64,000 bases of DNA from Paulownia fortunei (Eukaryota; Streptophyta; Magnoliopsida; Lamiales; Paulowniaceae), in assembly GCA_019321725.1 (NCBI GenBank), contig CM033118.1, forward strand, positions 10,070,071 to 10,134,070, in the 5' to 3' direction. The position numbers and the translations under genes are program-made. Below, piece after piece: positions 1 through 12,140 of the stretch (its first letter is position 1; each line of letters opens with the position of its first letter). The notes beneath the pieces are model-generated. The model was not told the DNA's origin and did not search any database. It saw only the letters and a list, made by a program, of their open reading frames with translations.

Positions 1-21
1 ATGCACACAGGGTCTATCATG

Positions 22-456
22 TCAAATTATACAATATATATGGTTGTGTAGTGGTGGGGGTGTTACACAATCTGGATATTTGATGGAGCGGTCAGCTAGT
101 TGCAAAGATACCATAGTAGGCTTTGGCTCCCCAAGTCCAAATTTCCTAAAAACAATCATAGGCATAAAATTAATGCTTGCATCTAGATCACATAAAATTT
201 TAGAAAATGAAATTGGACCAATGGTGCATGGTATAGAAAATCTTCCTGGATCTTTTAGTTTTGAAGAAAGTTTATTTTGAACAATTGTCGAGCACTCTTC
301 AGTTAAGTTCACCATTTTATTCTCCTCCAATTTAATTTTATTGGACAAGATTTCTTTCAAGAACTTTGCAAAACTAGGCATTTGAAGTAAAGCATCAACA
401 AATGGAATATTAATATGCAATTTCTTTAAACCTTCCAAAAACTTAGCAAATTTCAT
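22..456 (-). pseudogene. Gypsy retropepsin (protease) fragment, element A
   Basis: A 144-residue open stretch matches the aspartic protease region that follows gag in plant gypsy elements: a leader with LHINIPFVDALLQMPSFAKF, a CTIGPISFSKILCDLDASIN segment around the active site, and a tail with GLGEPKPTMVSLQLADRS. The catalytic Asp-Leu-Gly-Ala motif reads Asp-Leu-Asp-Ala here, so the glycine is lost. The homologous segment of element B (around 3750) keeps DLGA. The last 15 or so residues no longer resemble protease, so the homology ends near position 60. Confidence 0.75.
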
Positions 457-503
457 ATCTAATTTATACTTTTTTAAAGCTAAAGGAAAAGAAGGAGTAA
501 AAC

Positions 504-1680
504 TTATCGATGGAGATGAAGTGCTTGGTGTCCTCCTTCACTAGGTAATACACTTTGAGTTCTACCAAAAATCATACTCGCTAAATGCCCAACTAGAGTC
601 TCCAAATTTTGGATCAATGCTTCTTGATTTTGGAATCTTGTTTTAGCAGTTGATAAGAACTTATTCATAAGATCCTCCAAACTTAGCTTTTTTTCTTGAG
701 ATGGAAATCCCGATGGTAATGATTTTACCATATTTTGATTGTTACTCCATGAAAAATTAGGGTGATTTCTCCATCCAGGATCATATGTGTTGGAGTAGGG
801 GTTGTTTTGTGGCCTATGAAAATTACCAACATAATTAATGTGCTCAGATGATTGAGAAAAATGATTTCCCACCTGACATTCGGTGCTAAAATAGCCTCCT
901 CCACATAATTCATATGCCACACTTTGTACTTTTAGGGCTAAGGCACTCATATTATCAATCTTTTTGTTGAGTGCCTTAATTTGAGCAGTGAGGATTGTAA
1001 ATATGTCCACATTATGCACACCAACTTCCCTTTTGCCAACAGTTCGATCATATTGCCACTAGCTATTAGAGGCCATTTTCTCTAGCAATCCATAAGCCTC
1101 TTTTGGTGTTCTTCTCATAATGGTACCTCATGTCGCTGCAACAATTATTGAACGATTAGCAGGAGATAAACCATTCTAGAATGTTTGTATCTGTAACCAT
1201 ATGGGAAGACCATGATGTGGGCATTTCCATTATATGTCCTTGAATCTTTCCTAAGCCTCATACAATGTCTCTATGTCAAACTACGTAAAAGTAGATATAT
1301 CATTATGCATCTTAGTAGTTTTAGAAGGAGTAAAATACTTAGCTAAAAAATATTGGACCATAGCCTCGTGATAGAACTAATGGGCAATGAATTCAACCAA
1401 CACTTTGCTATATCTTGAAAAGAGAAAGGCAAGAGCCTCAACCTTATTGCATCATCCATTACACTGTTGTTCTAGAATTTATCACGAATCTCATGAAAGT
1501 TTATAATATGTGTTTGGATCTTCACTTGGTAGGCCACTAGATTAGATTGATTTTTGAATCATTTAGATGATGGTCGGTTTGATCTCAAATGTGTTAGCTT
1601 GAATAGCTGGGCTTCAAATGCTTAAAGCAGTCCATTGATGGATGGCTTGGCATAATCCAACAAAGAGCGTGCGTTTGCAT
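504..1680 (-). pseudogene. Gypsy gag remnant, element A
   Basis: From about 1640 down to 1400 a broken frame reads like the start of the gag (retrotransposon gag) domain: AIQANTFEIKPTIIxMIQ followed by SSGLPSEDPNT, with several stops. From 1019 to 504 an open frame of 171 residues gives the downstream gag region, with a stretch rich in Asn, Pro and Tyr (NPYSNTYDPGWRNHPNFSWS) typical of this gypsy group, then a Gln- and Glu-rich helical tail. Gag would form the virus-like particle. Stops and frameshifts show it is not functional. Confidence 0.75.
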
Positions 1681-1967
1681 ATTACTCGTTATTTTTCATA
1701 TCTTCTTTTTCTTTTCTATTCAATTCACAAAATGTTGTTTCAATTACATGATCGTCTGATAAGAGTTCTTGACAACTAGAACGGGTAATGCAATAAATGT
1801 GCAACAACTAAACAAAAATTACCCAAAATATAATAAAATAAAGAAACAAATAGAATGATAGATAGATATTGAGAACTATAAATTATTATGAAAAAAAAAT
1901 AATATACAAAAATTAAGTTCTAAAGTAAATCTAGAAAGAGTGGAATTTAATATAGTTTAAAACACAA

Positions 1968-1985
1968 TCCCCGACATTGCCACTA
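1968..1985 (-). other. Primer-binding site, element A (degenerate, tRNA-Asp type)
   Basis: On the minus strand it reads TAGTGGCAATGTCGGGGA, 12 of 18 matches to the plant tRNA-Asp-type site TGGCGCCGTTGCCGGGGA. It lies next to the inner end of the LTR, where a PBS belongs. Confidence 0.7.
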
Positions 1986-1991
1986 AAAACT

Positions 1992-3615
1992 TGATGTTGT
2001 TCAAAACCAACTTACTAGAAAGTACACTAGTCAAGTAATAAAGAGTGAATATTGTGGATTGTCGTACCCGAGGGATTATGTAAAACAAGTACTAAAATAT
2101 TAACTTTTCCTAGCTTTATTTAGATGATCAAATATGATGGATGAATATTACAACAATGAATATTGAAGAAATATAATGAAGTATGGAGGAAAAAAGAAAA
2201 GACAATTTAAAATAAAGGCTAAGGCATAGGTTCACCAATTCCCTTCAATGTATTATTTCACTTACTATGGTTATAAAAACTATTCTTTTCATGTGACAAT
2301 GGGATTTTCAAAGTTAATCAATATTTTTTTTCAAGAGATATCAGTTCTACCATTACCAAACAATCTACCACATCCCTATGTACGTTTTCCATTACCAATC
2401 TATGAAATCCACTAGACTTCAACAAAAAATATGTCTATGACTATTGCATGTATTAATCCCTATATCTCTATATTTAATTAATCCATGGCATGCATTATTA
2501 GAACACTTGTTGCAACACTACCTCTTGGTCTGAATTATAATGAAACAAATCCCTTAAAAGAAGTCCATACTTCTAATAGAATTAAGATCATAATACATGC
2601 TTAACATAAAATCAAATAGTCTTATACCATAATAAGTAGAAATACTACACTTCCAAAATCGGCTAGCCATGGCCTTAGCTTAGGAAGTTTAGCTCATAAA
2701 AACCATAATGAAACTGAAATAACACAAATTAATCATTGAAAATCAAGAATCTAATGAAGAAAAATAAAAAAAAAATAGTTATGAGAAAGGAATAAGAAAT
2801 CCAGCAAGACATTAAGTACGTCTACAGAAATCTATCTTTCTATTTTCTCTCCTCTATTTCTCTCATTTTTTCTTACTTATTTTTTGAAGCTAGACTCATT
2901 TCTTCTCTTCTAGTTGATGCTCATCTCCCTCTTTTATAGCCAAGCCCATGCTTTATTTTTTTCTAAATTTAATTTAATTTCTAAGATAGGAAGTCACATG
3001 CTGAAATTTGATAATTAATCAGCCCACCTCTTTTGACTGCTTTATCCCTTTGTTAATGGCTAAATTATCCCCATATGTTAGCTTTCATTTCCAGTTAGAT
3101 TCACCTAATCCCAATCATTAGGCAGAAAGTTATGTTTGATTTATGGAGATGTGTCTGAACAGAGAGATTCTTTCCAATGCAAATATTTTTGATGATTTTT
3201 TGGCTTTTATCAAGATTGAATTAAGCTAAGCTTCCAACAAAAAAGTTGTAGCCCTCTATCTTATCTTTCTAATGAATCAAGATTCAATTTAAAAGGGATT
3301 TTAAGTAGTAAGTTTTGTCTAAAATATGAAACTTGCCCAAGTTTGAATATACCCCAAATCCAAATTTCCAACCATCACATGTATAGCCCATGTGTTTTCT
3401 TGCATATTTTGATTTACACATGATAGAATTTGTCAAAACAAAAACTCTTTTATTCTATTTGTGATTATTTTTTGATCTAATAAAAAATTATCTCCCAATT
3501 TGCTCCTACAAAATATTTTTAAAACATGAAGTGTGATGTTGAACAAATGGTAGACAAAATTGGATTAAATTTGTGATGTTAAGGTATAAAACTATGTCAA
3601 ATTATGTACTTATCA
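1992..3615 (-). repeat. LTR of gypsy element A (5' LTR)
   Basis: About 1.62 kb between the PBS and the protease of element B. It starts TG and ends CA on the plus strand. It is the same size as, and visibly homologous to, the LTR at 5594-7224 (shared blocks near 2220-2260/5845-5880 and 2480-2560/6110-6180), but strongly diverged, so A and B are related elements, not one recent pair. Ends are placed from the TG/CA dinucleotides and the PBS, good to a few bases. Confidence 0.65.
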
Positions 3616-3618
3616 ATT

Positions 3619-4100
3619 TGTCTACCTTGACAAGAACATCATCAATGATGCCTCTAGGATACTTGATGGACCGATTGGTAAGTTGCAGTGATACCGTTGT
3701 GGGCTTTGGCTCTCTAGTCCAAGTTTTATGAAAATAATCATAGGCATAAGATTAATGCGAGCACCCAAATCACCTAAAACTTTAGAAAATGAAATTGGTC
3801 CAATAGTGCAAGGGATAGAGAAACTCCCAGAATCCTTAAGCTTAGGAGAGAGCTTGTTTTATATAATCGTCGAGCACTCCCCGATCAAATTCACTGTCTC
3901 ATGCTCCTCTAACTTCCTTTTATCTGACAAAATATTTTTCTAGAATTTAGCATGACTAAGCATTTGAAGTGAAACATTAGCAAATGGAATATTAATATGC
4001 AACTTCTTAAAAACCTCACAAAATTTAGAAAATTGCACATTACACTTCTTCAATGCCAAAGGAAAGGGGGAGGGATACTTATCTGTCCATTATGAACAAC
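3619..4100 (-). pseudogene. Gypsy retropepsin fragment, element B
   Basis: Homologous to the protease of element A and slightly longer at the C-terminus. The active-site segment keeps Asp-Leu-Gly-Ala (GDLGARINLMP). It has at least two in-frame stops (after the 'AKF' and 'STII' positions) and a frameshift near 3720, then continues as IKYP...IIDDVLVKVDK in the usual gypsy pattern until it meets the neighbouring LTR. Confidence 0.7.
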
Positions 4101-4299
4101 CATTATAGATAAAGTGCTAGGCTCGAATGTTGATGCATGCTTGTCCTCCTTCTCTTGTTGATGTTTCCCTTCCTTACCTTGGTGTTGGCTCCTCTTCTTG
4201 AGATTCCATGTCTTTGACTTTCATATCTACCTCTTTCCCACTTCTCAAGGTAATGGCCTTGACATGCTCCTTAGGATTGTTCTCCACATTACTTGGTAA

Positions 4300-5294
4300 A
4301 GCACCTTGCACTCACCCGAACATCATACTTGCTAGTTGCCCCACTTAAGTCTCCAAATTTCAGATGATGCCTCTTGATTTTAAAATTTAGGTTCAGCGAT
4401 AGATAAGAATTTTCTCATCATCTCCAGTGAACTTAGCTTTTTCTCTTGAGATGGGTATTCAGGTGGTGGAGGTCTTGCCATACCTTGATTTGCTTGGAAA
4501 GAGTTGTGGTTCCCTTAATTGCCCTATGTAAAATTTAGGTGATTCCTCTATTCGGGATTGTATGTTTGGGAGTACGGATTATACGCTTGCCTATTGAAAT
4601 TTCCAACATAGTTAGCTTGCTCAGATGAGGTTGAAAAATGAGTTCCCAACTTAGCATTCGGTGCTATAGTGTCCACCCATGCAATCATTTCACCTTCATT
4701 GCTAAAGTACTCATGCTATCCATTTTATTGTTAAATGCTTTGTTTTAGGCCCAAAGGACTGAGTATGTATCGATAGTGTGAACCCCTAGTGGTTTCTTTC
4801 CAAGCACATATCCATTTTCCATTGGTAACTATCTAATGCCATTTCTTCTAACTCGTATGCCTCCTCCAAAGTTTTTCTCATGATTATGCCTCCCGTTGCT
4901 ACATACAATAATGTAGTTATGTTGTTTCTTATTTTTGTAATTTTGGAAGGTAGAAAGTACTTGGCAAGGAATGTTTGTGCTATGGCCTCCCATATAGTAA
5001 TAATCTGATGGGCAATAAGTTGTGCCAACATTTAGCTTTGTCTTTAAAAGAAAATGAAAATAATCTCAATCTAATTACATAATTGGTCACTACATTATGT
5101 TTAAAAGTGTCTCTTATCTCCAAAAAATTGGTAGTATGGGCATTGGAGTCATCACTTGGCGAGCTGCCAAATTGTACCAAAGTTTGAATCATTTGAATAA
5201 TTGCAAGTTTGGTTTCAAAAGAGTTTGCTTGAATTGCCGGTCTCCTAATGCTTGAACTGGTCCCATTGACCAAAGGTTTGGCATAGTCCAACAA
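4300..5294 (-). pseudogene. Gypsy gag remnant, element B
   Basis: Two overlapping open stretches in different frames (5294-4980 and 5031-4786) together cover the gag domain: IQANSFETKLAIIQMIQTLVQ, SSPSDDSNAHTTNFLEI, IRLRLFSFSFKDKAKCWHN, then FLAKYFLPSKITKIRNNI and KTLEEAYELEEMALDSYQW. The order is right but a frameshift near 5030 splits it. Weaker traces continue to about 4300. Confidence 0.8.
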
Positions 5295-5566
5295 TTATCT
5301 ATTCTCCACATCACACTCATTGTTGGCCATCCTTTCCTTACTTGCTTCTTTCAATAAAAATTAAAGAGTCCTTTCAATTTTAGGGTCATATGGTTCAAGA
5401 TCTCGAGTGGATTATAGGGTCATGCACTAACATACTCCTACAACACAAAAATAATTAGTCCAAAGTAACTTGAGGAAAAATAAATTTAAAAAAAAAGACA
5501 AAAATAAAGAAAGTAAAATAGTCAAATGTTAGCTAGATAAATCACTTCAATATTGCAAAAACACAC

Positions 5567-5584
5567 TCTCCGGCAACGACGCCA
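5567..5584 (-). other. Primer-binding site, element B (tRNA-Asp type)
   Basis: The minus strand reads TGGCGTCGTTGCCGGAGA, 16 of 18 matches to the tRNA-Asp-type plant site. It sits about 9 bases inside the LTR, as usual for this gypsy group. Confidence 0.85.
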
Positions 5585-5593
5585 AAAACTTAG

Positions 5594-7224
5594 TGTGCGT
5601 ATGCTTTTTGTGCAACACGGACTAGCAAGTGCACTACTCAACAAGTAATAAATTGTGTATGCATACAAATACCATTTCCCAAAGGAGCATGTATGCAAGT
5701 ATTGAATCACTTATATAATTATATTTGACCTGGTCAAATAGTGATTGGTTGATTTAAAAAAAAACTTAAAACTAACAATTAACAAAGCAACAACAAAAAT
5801 CTGGAGTACATGGTATAGAATGCAATAATGAGAAGAGTCAAGGCCATGGATCACCATTCTACTTCATTATGAATTTTAAAAGTTTGTGGTTAGGATTAGT
5901 GGTTGATATAACAATAGGACTTCCAATTATATATGATAATCTCTCCTAAGATATATCAAATCTACCACTTGAAGATACCCGACTATATCCTTATAACAAG
6001 TTTAATCTAGTCATGATGCAATGAGCTTTGTGAATTCCTCTAACTTTCAATAATCACATCTATAACTAATGCGTGTACTAAATCCTATATCCCTATAGCT
6101 ACCTAGTACACCTAGTCCATGGCATAAGCTACACAAGCACTTATTGCAACACTACCTTTCGGTCTTGATCACAATAAAAATGATCATCTAAAAATTAGCC
6201 AAATCTCAAGAAACATTAAAAATATAGTGTATTCTCATCATAAATAAAAAACATCATCCACACCATAAACATGATATCAGTTCATAAATTCATAGAAATG
6301 GCCTCCAAGCCTTAACAAAAGATGGTTTAGTTCATATTGAAATTAAGCAAGCACCAAGTGTTTTCCAACATCATGATTCTTACAAATTTCTCAAAACTAA
6401 ACAAAATAAAAAAAAATTAAAGTAGAAGATTACAACTACTGAATGATTCCTCTCTTTTTCTTCTAAATCTTCAATTGCCCAATAAATTTTCTCCTCTTAT
6501 TGGCTTCAAATTCCAAACTCCTTGACAATAAATTGTGTGTTCTTGGTCTAGTGTGTAGAATTATGGAGAATTATGTGTTTTAGGTGGAGAGGAAATTTAT
6601 GTGAGAATTTAGGTGTAGAGTGTGTGTGGATGATGAATTATTTGATGTAAATTGTGATATGTAGCGTGTATATAGTATGTATACAAGCATATCTTATGGG
6701 TGGTGATGTGTGAGTTGTATCTAGTGTGTATATATCATGGAAGATGCTAAATTTAGCCTTTAGCCACCACTTGTTGCAAAGTAAGAGTTGAAGAATCTTT
6801 TTTTGTTAAGCAGTTGGTGTTGCAATGCCTAGAACTACATTGTGGCATGATTTCTTGCCCATGGATGGCGCTTTGGCACCTTGCACGGTGCTGAGGTACC
6901 ATTTTCTCTATTTTGTTTGGTGCTGAGGCACCTTGCACTACGATGTGGTGTGGATTACTTTAATTTTCTTCTCCTATTTTGCATTATATCGCCCTGCATG
7001 GTGTTGGTGCCTTTGCCTCAGTTTTGGGCAGTGTCGTGGTGCTTATGCCTTAATGTTTATCATTTCTTTTATTCTTCTTTCAGCTTTTTTTCTCCATGTT
7101 GCATCTACACACACCTACACACAAACATTGAAAGATAAGTTCCCAAATATATCCATAATATGAAAAAATATCTTATTTTGTGCTATTAAGAGTGTTGAAA
7201 ATGTATTAAATTATGAGCTTATCA
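5594..7224 (-). repeat. LTR of gypsy element B (5' LTR)
   Basis: About 1.63 kb, TG...CA, immediately outside the PBS. Its outer end (near 7200-7224) carries a sequence similar to the outer end of LTR A (AAATTATG-ACTTATCA pattern). Small open frames inside it are chance. Confidence 0.65.
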
Positions 7225-8834
7225 AAAGTACTTAAAACTATGTGCCAAGCATCAGAAGATAAGCTAAGAAAGAAGTTGTGTTTAAGACTGCAATAGTTGT
7301 AGACTACAGGTTTCATTATAAATTTGTAAATACTAATGCATTGTAAAATTTCATGATTTATTGAAATTATTAGTATTGAAAAATCTTGATCATAACTTTT
7401 ATCATTTTTGCAATCATGAAATTATTTGTCTCAATAGTTTTATCCTCGTCAAAAAGGGAAAATTTGTTAGGATCAACTTGTAGGATAGTCTTGGATAAAC
7501 CTCTAAAACTCTTAAAAGTTTTCTATTTATGTAGCACCATTGTAAAGGCTACACTACTAGGTTGTGGTCAAAGAAAACTTAGCCTATAAATGGGAAAGAT
7601 AAAGAAAAATTGCTTTAAGTTCATAATGGTAATGAAGAGTTCAAGATCAAGATAGAAAGTCCAAGACCAGAGCAGAAGGCTTAGAATGGTTAAGAATTTC
7701 AATAATTGTAAGGATGAAAGAAGTTACGTGAGGATTTGAAGTCTTTAGGAGATCAAGAGAATCAACCAAGTCAAAAGAATTGAATTATGAATAATGAGAT
7801 TCTAGGAAATGGTTGAGTCCAAGACCAGAGCAATGCACTTAGCAAGGCTAAGGGGTCACAACAGAGTGAGGACACATGTACCTTCAAAGAATTAAGTAAT
7901 ATTCATAAATATCATATTGTTAAGTCACTACAATATAAACCAACAGACATAATAGGATGTAAAGGACAACAAACTGCAAACAATGTCAGACTATGATTGC
8001 ACAAATAGTATGACAAATCATTTGCACCAATGATATGAGAAAAGTAGGTGCAACACACAAAAGTCAAAATACCTAAAAAATGAAATAAAAGTTAGGGATA
8101 AACAAGCCTTAGACTTTAAAAAAAGCTACATAATCAATCTCTATCTTTTGGCATGAAATACACATAAAGAGCATAAAGCAGACTATGAGATTGAAGACAC
8201 TCAAAAAATCTCCATGTGTAGTTCTTCGTGCTGACCCATACACTAATAACTGCCATTAAGGGCTAGGTGAATTTTAACTAGTATAGGAAAAGTTTAAAAC
8301 TCAAACCCATGTGAAAAGAGTTGAAGCTCGGAATTATGTGGGAAGAGCTAAAGAATCTTACCTGTATGGGAAGATTCTATAGTTTAACCTATGTGGAAAG
8401 AATGGGTTAGATCTATTTGGGAAGACCAGGTTGTAATATCAGCAGAGTTTAGGGAATGAGAGGCTGAGAAGAAACTAGACACTTAGTTTTAAGAACTGAG
8501 TGTTTGTAATAGAACTTTTGACTTGGTTATGAGAATTAATATATTTTAGTAGTTTCCTCTATGTTTCAGGGATGGAGTCGATAGAAGGATTACCCTACTT
8601 TTGAATTACTATAGATTGTCATGTTTCTTAACTTTAGCATTTTACATTCCAGTAACTTGTTATACTTGCTTACTTGATTATTCACAATTGTGCTTATCTA
8701 TTTATATCATACATACTACATAGCATTGCATATAAAACACGTTTGTTCAATCAAGTATTTAATAGTGTTTCCGCTGTAGAACTTTGAAGTTTATTGAATT
8801 GTTTCTCACTGGTTTACACCTACTAAAATATCTT
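7225..8834. other. Gene-free stretch, probably a decayed plus-strand LTR
   Basis: A purine run (7451-7462) is followed by TGTTAGGATC at 7465, which looks like a polypurine tract and the start of a copia-type LTR on the plus strand. The sequence then has LTR-like phrases around 7600-7850 and 8280-8480 and ends near 8818 before the copia LTR fragment begins. I found no target duplication, so this is a weak call. No coding frame is convincing. Confidence 0.3.
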
Positions 8835-9408
8835 AGTGAGCAAACCCCTTGTGATTGTCATGCACTCAGGACATACATAAAAGCACATGATGTCAATTTA
8901 TCAAAATGCATGATGTCGTGCACAAGGTTATCATAGTGCCTCAAGTTAAATGACTAATTCTTGCACTATCATAACTAGAAATTTCTCATTCAACGAATAA
9001 TATTTCCAATTAGAAATTTTCCACAGCCATGTTTGGTGTACTCATTCCCCAACGAGCACCCACACACTTGTACTAACATCACCATGCTAATGGTTATAGA
9101 ATGAGACATCCTCCTCTCCAGCATGCATCATGTGCGCGAGTCTTTATGGAATTATCGATGTCCCATCTTAATAAACCCTCAACTTGGAACTAATTTAAGA
9201 CCAGAACCATAGAGGTATATTCCATGAGCATTATCATATGTGCGATCATCCTTATAGGTATGTATGATCTAGGAACTTTATCTAGTTGCTTAAATGCAAT
9301 CAAAGATAAAGAAATGCTAATTTTTTAATATACTTCAAATAAGATTGTATATCCACTATAGTATAAAAGTGACCAATAATTAGCACATCCAACACTACTT
9401 TAATAATC
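8835..9408 (-). repeat. 3' LTR fragment of copia element Y
   Basis: This roughly 570-base block is clearly homologous, with indels, to 16400-16934. Shared landmarks include CCCTTGTGATTGTC, TGCGCGAGTCTTTATGG, ATCGATGTCCCA and ACTTTATCTA-TTGCTTAAA. The match starts at 9408 next to a polypurine tract and stops abruptly at 8835, so the rest of this LTR is missing. Confidence 0.75.
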
Positions 9409-9421
9409 TCTTACTTTCCCT
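9409..9421 (-). other. Polypurine tract of copia element Y
   Basis: The minus strand reads AGGGAAAGTAAGA directly before the position aligning with the first base of the upper LTR. It marks 8835-9408 as the 3' LTR. The upper LTR has coding sequence in that place instead. Confidence 0.65.
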
Positions 9422-9424
9422 AGA

Positions 9425-12140
9425 GTCAATTACCCAGTATCTTAAGCCCGTCTTCTAAAAATATCCGTTAAATACTATTTGCACTAGGTACTCTATGGAT
9501 CTATTATGTTTTCTGTTGAGGCAACTCTTTCCACTATTAAGTCACCTCTACCAATGATTATTCAAATCAAATGGTATCACCTCATTATGTGCTTAGATCT
9601 ATGATGAGATCTTAGATCTTTTGCTTGCATAATTGCTCTGTTGTTATCATAGCAAACCAGTACTGGATCAACAACAACCAGAACTACTCTAAACCCTTGT
9701 AGCAATCTATTCAACCTCAGTGCTGGAATTTACGACTGTCTCAAGCTTGGAACTCCTTCCGATTAAACGTCTACCATTTATGATGAACATGCTACTTTGA
9801 ACTTAAAACTAGATGCAACATCCTAGCTTCAGTTCTCCATACTCGTAGTCCAAGAAGACATCTTTAGTGCTTCATAAAAACATAAAAGATTTTTTCTACA
9901 GCTTTCATTGCTTTTTGCATGAAATTAACTGATATCTACTCTTGAAACTTAGAGCATTTAAGATATTATGTCTTGTACATAGATTTATATACATTATGAT
10001 TCCTGGAGGATACATAAAGTATGTTAGTCATTCTTTTCTCTTTCCTTTAGAGTCTTTGGGGACACAGACTTTGAAAAAGACAAACTATAACTCATAGGTA
10101 GGAATCTCCTCTTGAATTTCTCCATGCTAAACCTTTTAGCATCTATATACATGGATTTTGGATAGTCCAAGCATCCTTTTAGATCCTTATAGATCTAATT
10201 CCCAATGTCTAGGATATTATTTTCAAATCCCTTATGGAAGAACTTAGTAGATAACAAGTCTTAGTTGACCATAATATTCCTACACCATCACTATGAGTAG
10301 AATGCTATCAACACCTTTACAACACTCCCACTAGCCCCTTTATACATAATTAGGTAAACACTCCTGATGAAATCAAGCTAATTAAATTAAATCAACGAAT
10401 TGAATGTTCCAACTTCATGAACTGCATTTTAAGTTCACAAGTGAACCTTCTGATGCTTGAAAATATTTTGCTTGTATCCTTTTAATATAAAGGCCTCAGG
10501 CTGCTAGATCTCCTTTCTCAATACCCTTAATGAGGAAGGGAGTCCTTATAACCCATATCTTTGTAATCAAAAAACATAAATATGGCCACCCAAATACCAT
10601 TGTTAGAGTACATGGAGTCCATCTCGTCTAGTATTTTGCCAATTTTCCAAATTAATGTCATACATCATTTCTCCTTGGATAAATATCCTAAAAGAGATCC
10701 TCCTTTTTGCTTTCCAGCAAGAGATTCTTTCCCTACAGACAGTCTTGAGATCCTTTCAAACTCCTTAAAGATTTTGTGTACTAGAAGCTTAGTAACTCAT
10801 TCGTGCACCATTGCCATTTGTGGGACAAACTATGACTCTTGAAATTCTTCAAGTTTTATGATCTAACCATTTCTATCCAATAGAAACTCCTTCTTCTTAA
10901 GAATATGGCATTTCTCAAACAAACACCTTTGTTTCTAGGAATCACAAAGACGGTATCCATTAGATTCTTTTGTATACTCAACAAACTTAGTTAAGTTGGA
11001 TCTTACATCTAACCTATCTCCCACTAAATGCTTTGCACAAGCAGGACCCTTCTTACCCTTAGGTATGATGGGTTTTTGGTATATCATATCCAATATGATA
11101 TTTTAGGCATTGAATTAAGTGACTTTCTTAGTTAATAAGAATGTCATCAATTCCGAGGTGTATCCCCAGAATAAAGGAAGAAAATCAGTGAAACTTATCA
11201 TGGATTCACTTTATAGAATACAACTCTACTTAGATAAAAAAAATTGAGCTCAACGACTTACCTCCTCAATCGAATTGAAGACTCTTTAAACTTCTCTCAA
11301 TTTGATTCTCCATCTCATGCCTAAGTTCTTTGAACCTTCCAAAGAATTTATACTTGTATCTTCAAAGATACACATGCCCATACCTTGATGGATCATTGGT
11401 AAAGATAATGAAGTAGTGATAGTTTTCATGAGCACTAATACATAATAGCCAATATATATCCTTATGGATCAAATCCAACAGATTTGTGGAAAGCTCTATT
11501 TATAATGCAAGATTCACAAGTTAGCATGTCAAGCTTGTCCTAAAGGTTAAGCATTTGTGCCATCTTGTGAACTCTCTTCTAAGATGTGGAACTCTGTTTT
11601 ATCTAATTAAAGTCTATTTTGTTAAATTGTGAAATATGAAATTATATGGCAGTATAGATTAATTGCTAATGCACAAACATTAAGAACCATGGAACATTTC
11701 TATTGTTTGATTTACAATCAAAATATTTCTAATTTAACAAAAAACCCACTCTTTACTATTATCTTGCATCAAGGCAAATAATTAGTGCTACCCTTATTCC
11801 AAGTTAAGCTACATGGATCATTCCTTTAGCTAATGAAGCAACATGTGTTTCAACTCCAAGCTTAAGGTTTATCCTTCCTCTTAGTCTTATTCTTCTTGTC
11901 ATCCTCTACAATTCCTTGCAGAGATGGGATCATATCGATATCCAATACCAAAGGAGAATTGTCAATGCTAATAGTTGACTTCAACAAAATATTTGAATTA
12001 AAAATCCTTTTAAACTCAAAACTTATTAGAACCCTTTCTAATTCAAGGCTTGAATTAGAACCCTTCTAACTCATTTAAGAAAGTTCATACTTACACTTTC
12101 TCTTTTTATGCCCCTTCATAACGCAATGGTTGCACAAACT
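9425..12140 (-). pseudogene. Copia gag-pol remnant of element Y
   Basis: Short conserved blocks appear in the proper order among many stops and shifts. A CCHC zinc knuckle (CNHCVMKGHKKRKC) lies at 12134-12093. A pre-integrase-like block near 11.55 kb matches 16.95-17.1 kb. Integrase follows, as FFGRFKELRHEMENQIE near 11340-11290 and then GDRLDVRSNLTKFVEYTKES near 11030-10960. The start of reverse transcriptase (DEMDSMYSNN) is near 10610. RNase H (PVLVCYDNNRAIMQAKDLRS, with the CDN-x-x-AI-type motif) is near 9660-9600. The product would have been the copia polyprotein. It is not functional. Confidence 0.75.

Larger units (their letters stand above)
1..3615 (-). mobile_element. Ty3/gypsy element A, partial (5' LTR, PBS, gag, protease; runs off the window)
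   Basis: Reading on the minus strand from 3615 downwards there is an LTR, an Asp-tRNA-type primer-binding site, decayed gag sequence and a protease segment, the normal 5'-to-3' order of a gypsy element. No reverse transcriptase or integrase is visible before the window ends at position 1. The reading frames carry stops and frameshifts, so the element is dead. Its LTR starts directly inside the protease of element B, which suggests that A inserted into B (inference). Confidence 0.8.
3616..7224 (-). mobile_element. Ty3/gypsy element B, truncated (LTR, PBS, gag, part of protease)
   Basis: Same order as element A on the minus strand: LTR (7224-5594), PBS, gag (5294-4300), protease (4100-3620). 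The protease reads through GIIDDVLVKVDK and is then cut at 3615 by the LTR of A. No polypurine tract lies at that junction, so the LTR there is unlikely to be B's own 3' LTR. Pol of B is not in the window. Confidence 0.75.

Noticed and set aside
3615..7224. Element B as a complete LTR-gag-LTR element with LTR A as its 3' LTR
   Set aside because: No polypurine tract precedes LTR A, protease is cut mid-domain, and LTRs A and B are too diverged for one pair. I kept it only as an alternative in the findings.
10582..10842. Open frame of 86 residues on the plus strand
   Set aside because: The opposite strand carries the start of the copia reverse transcriptase of element Y, so this is a shadow.
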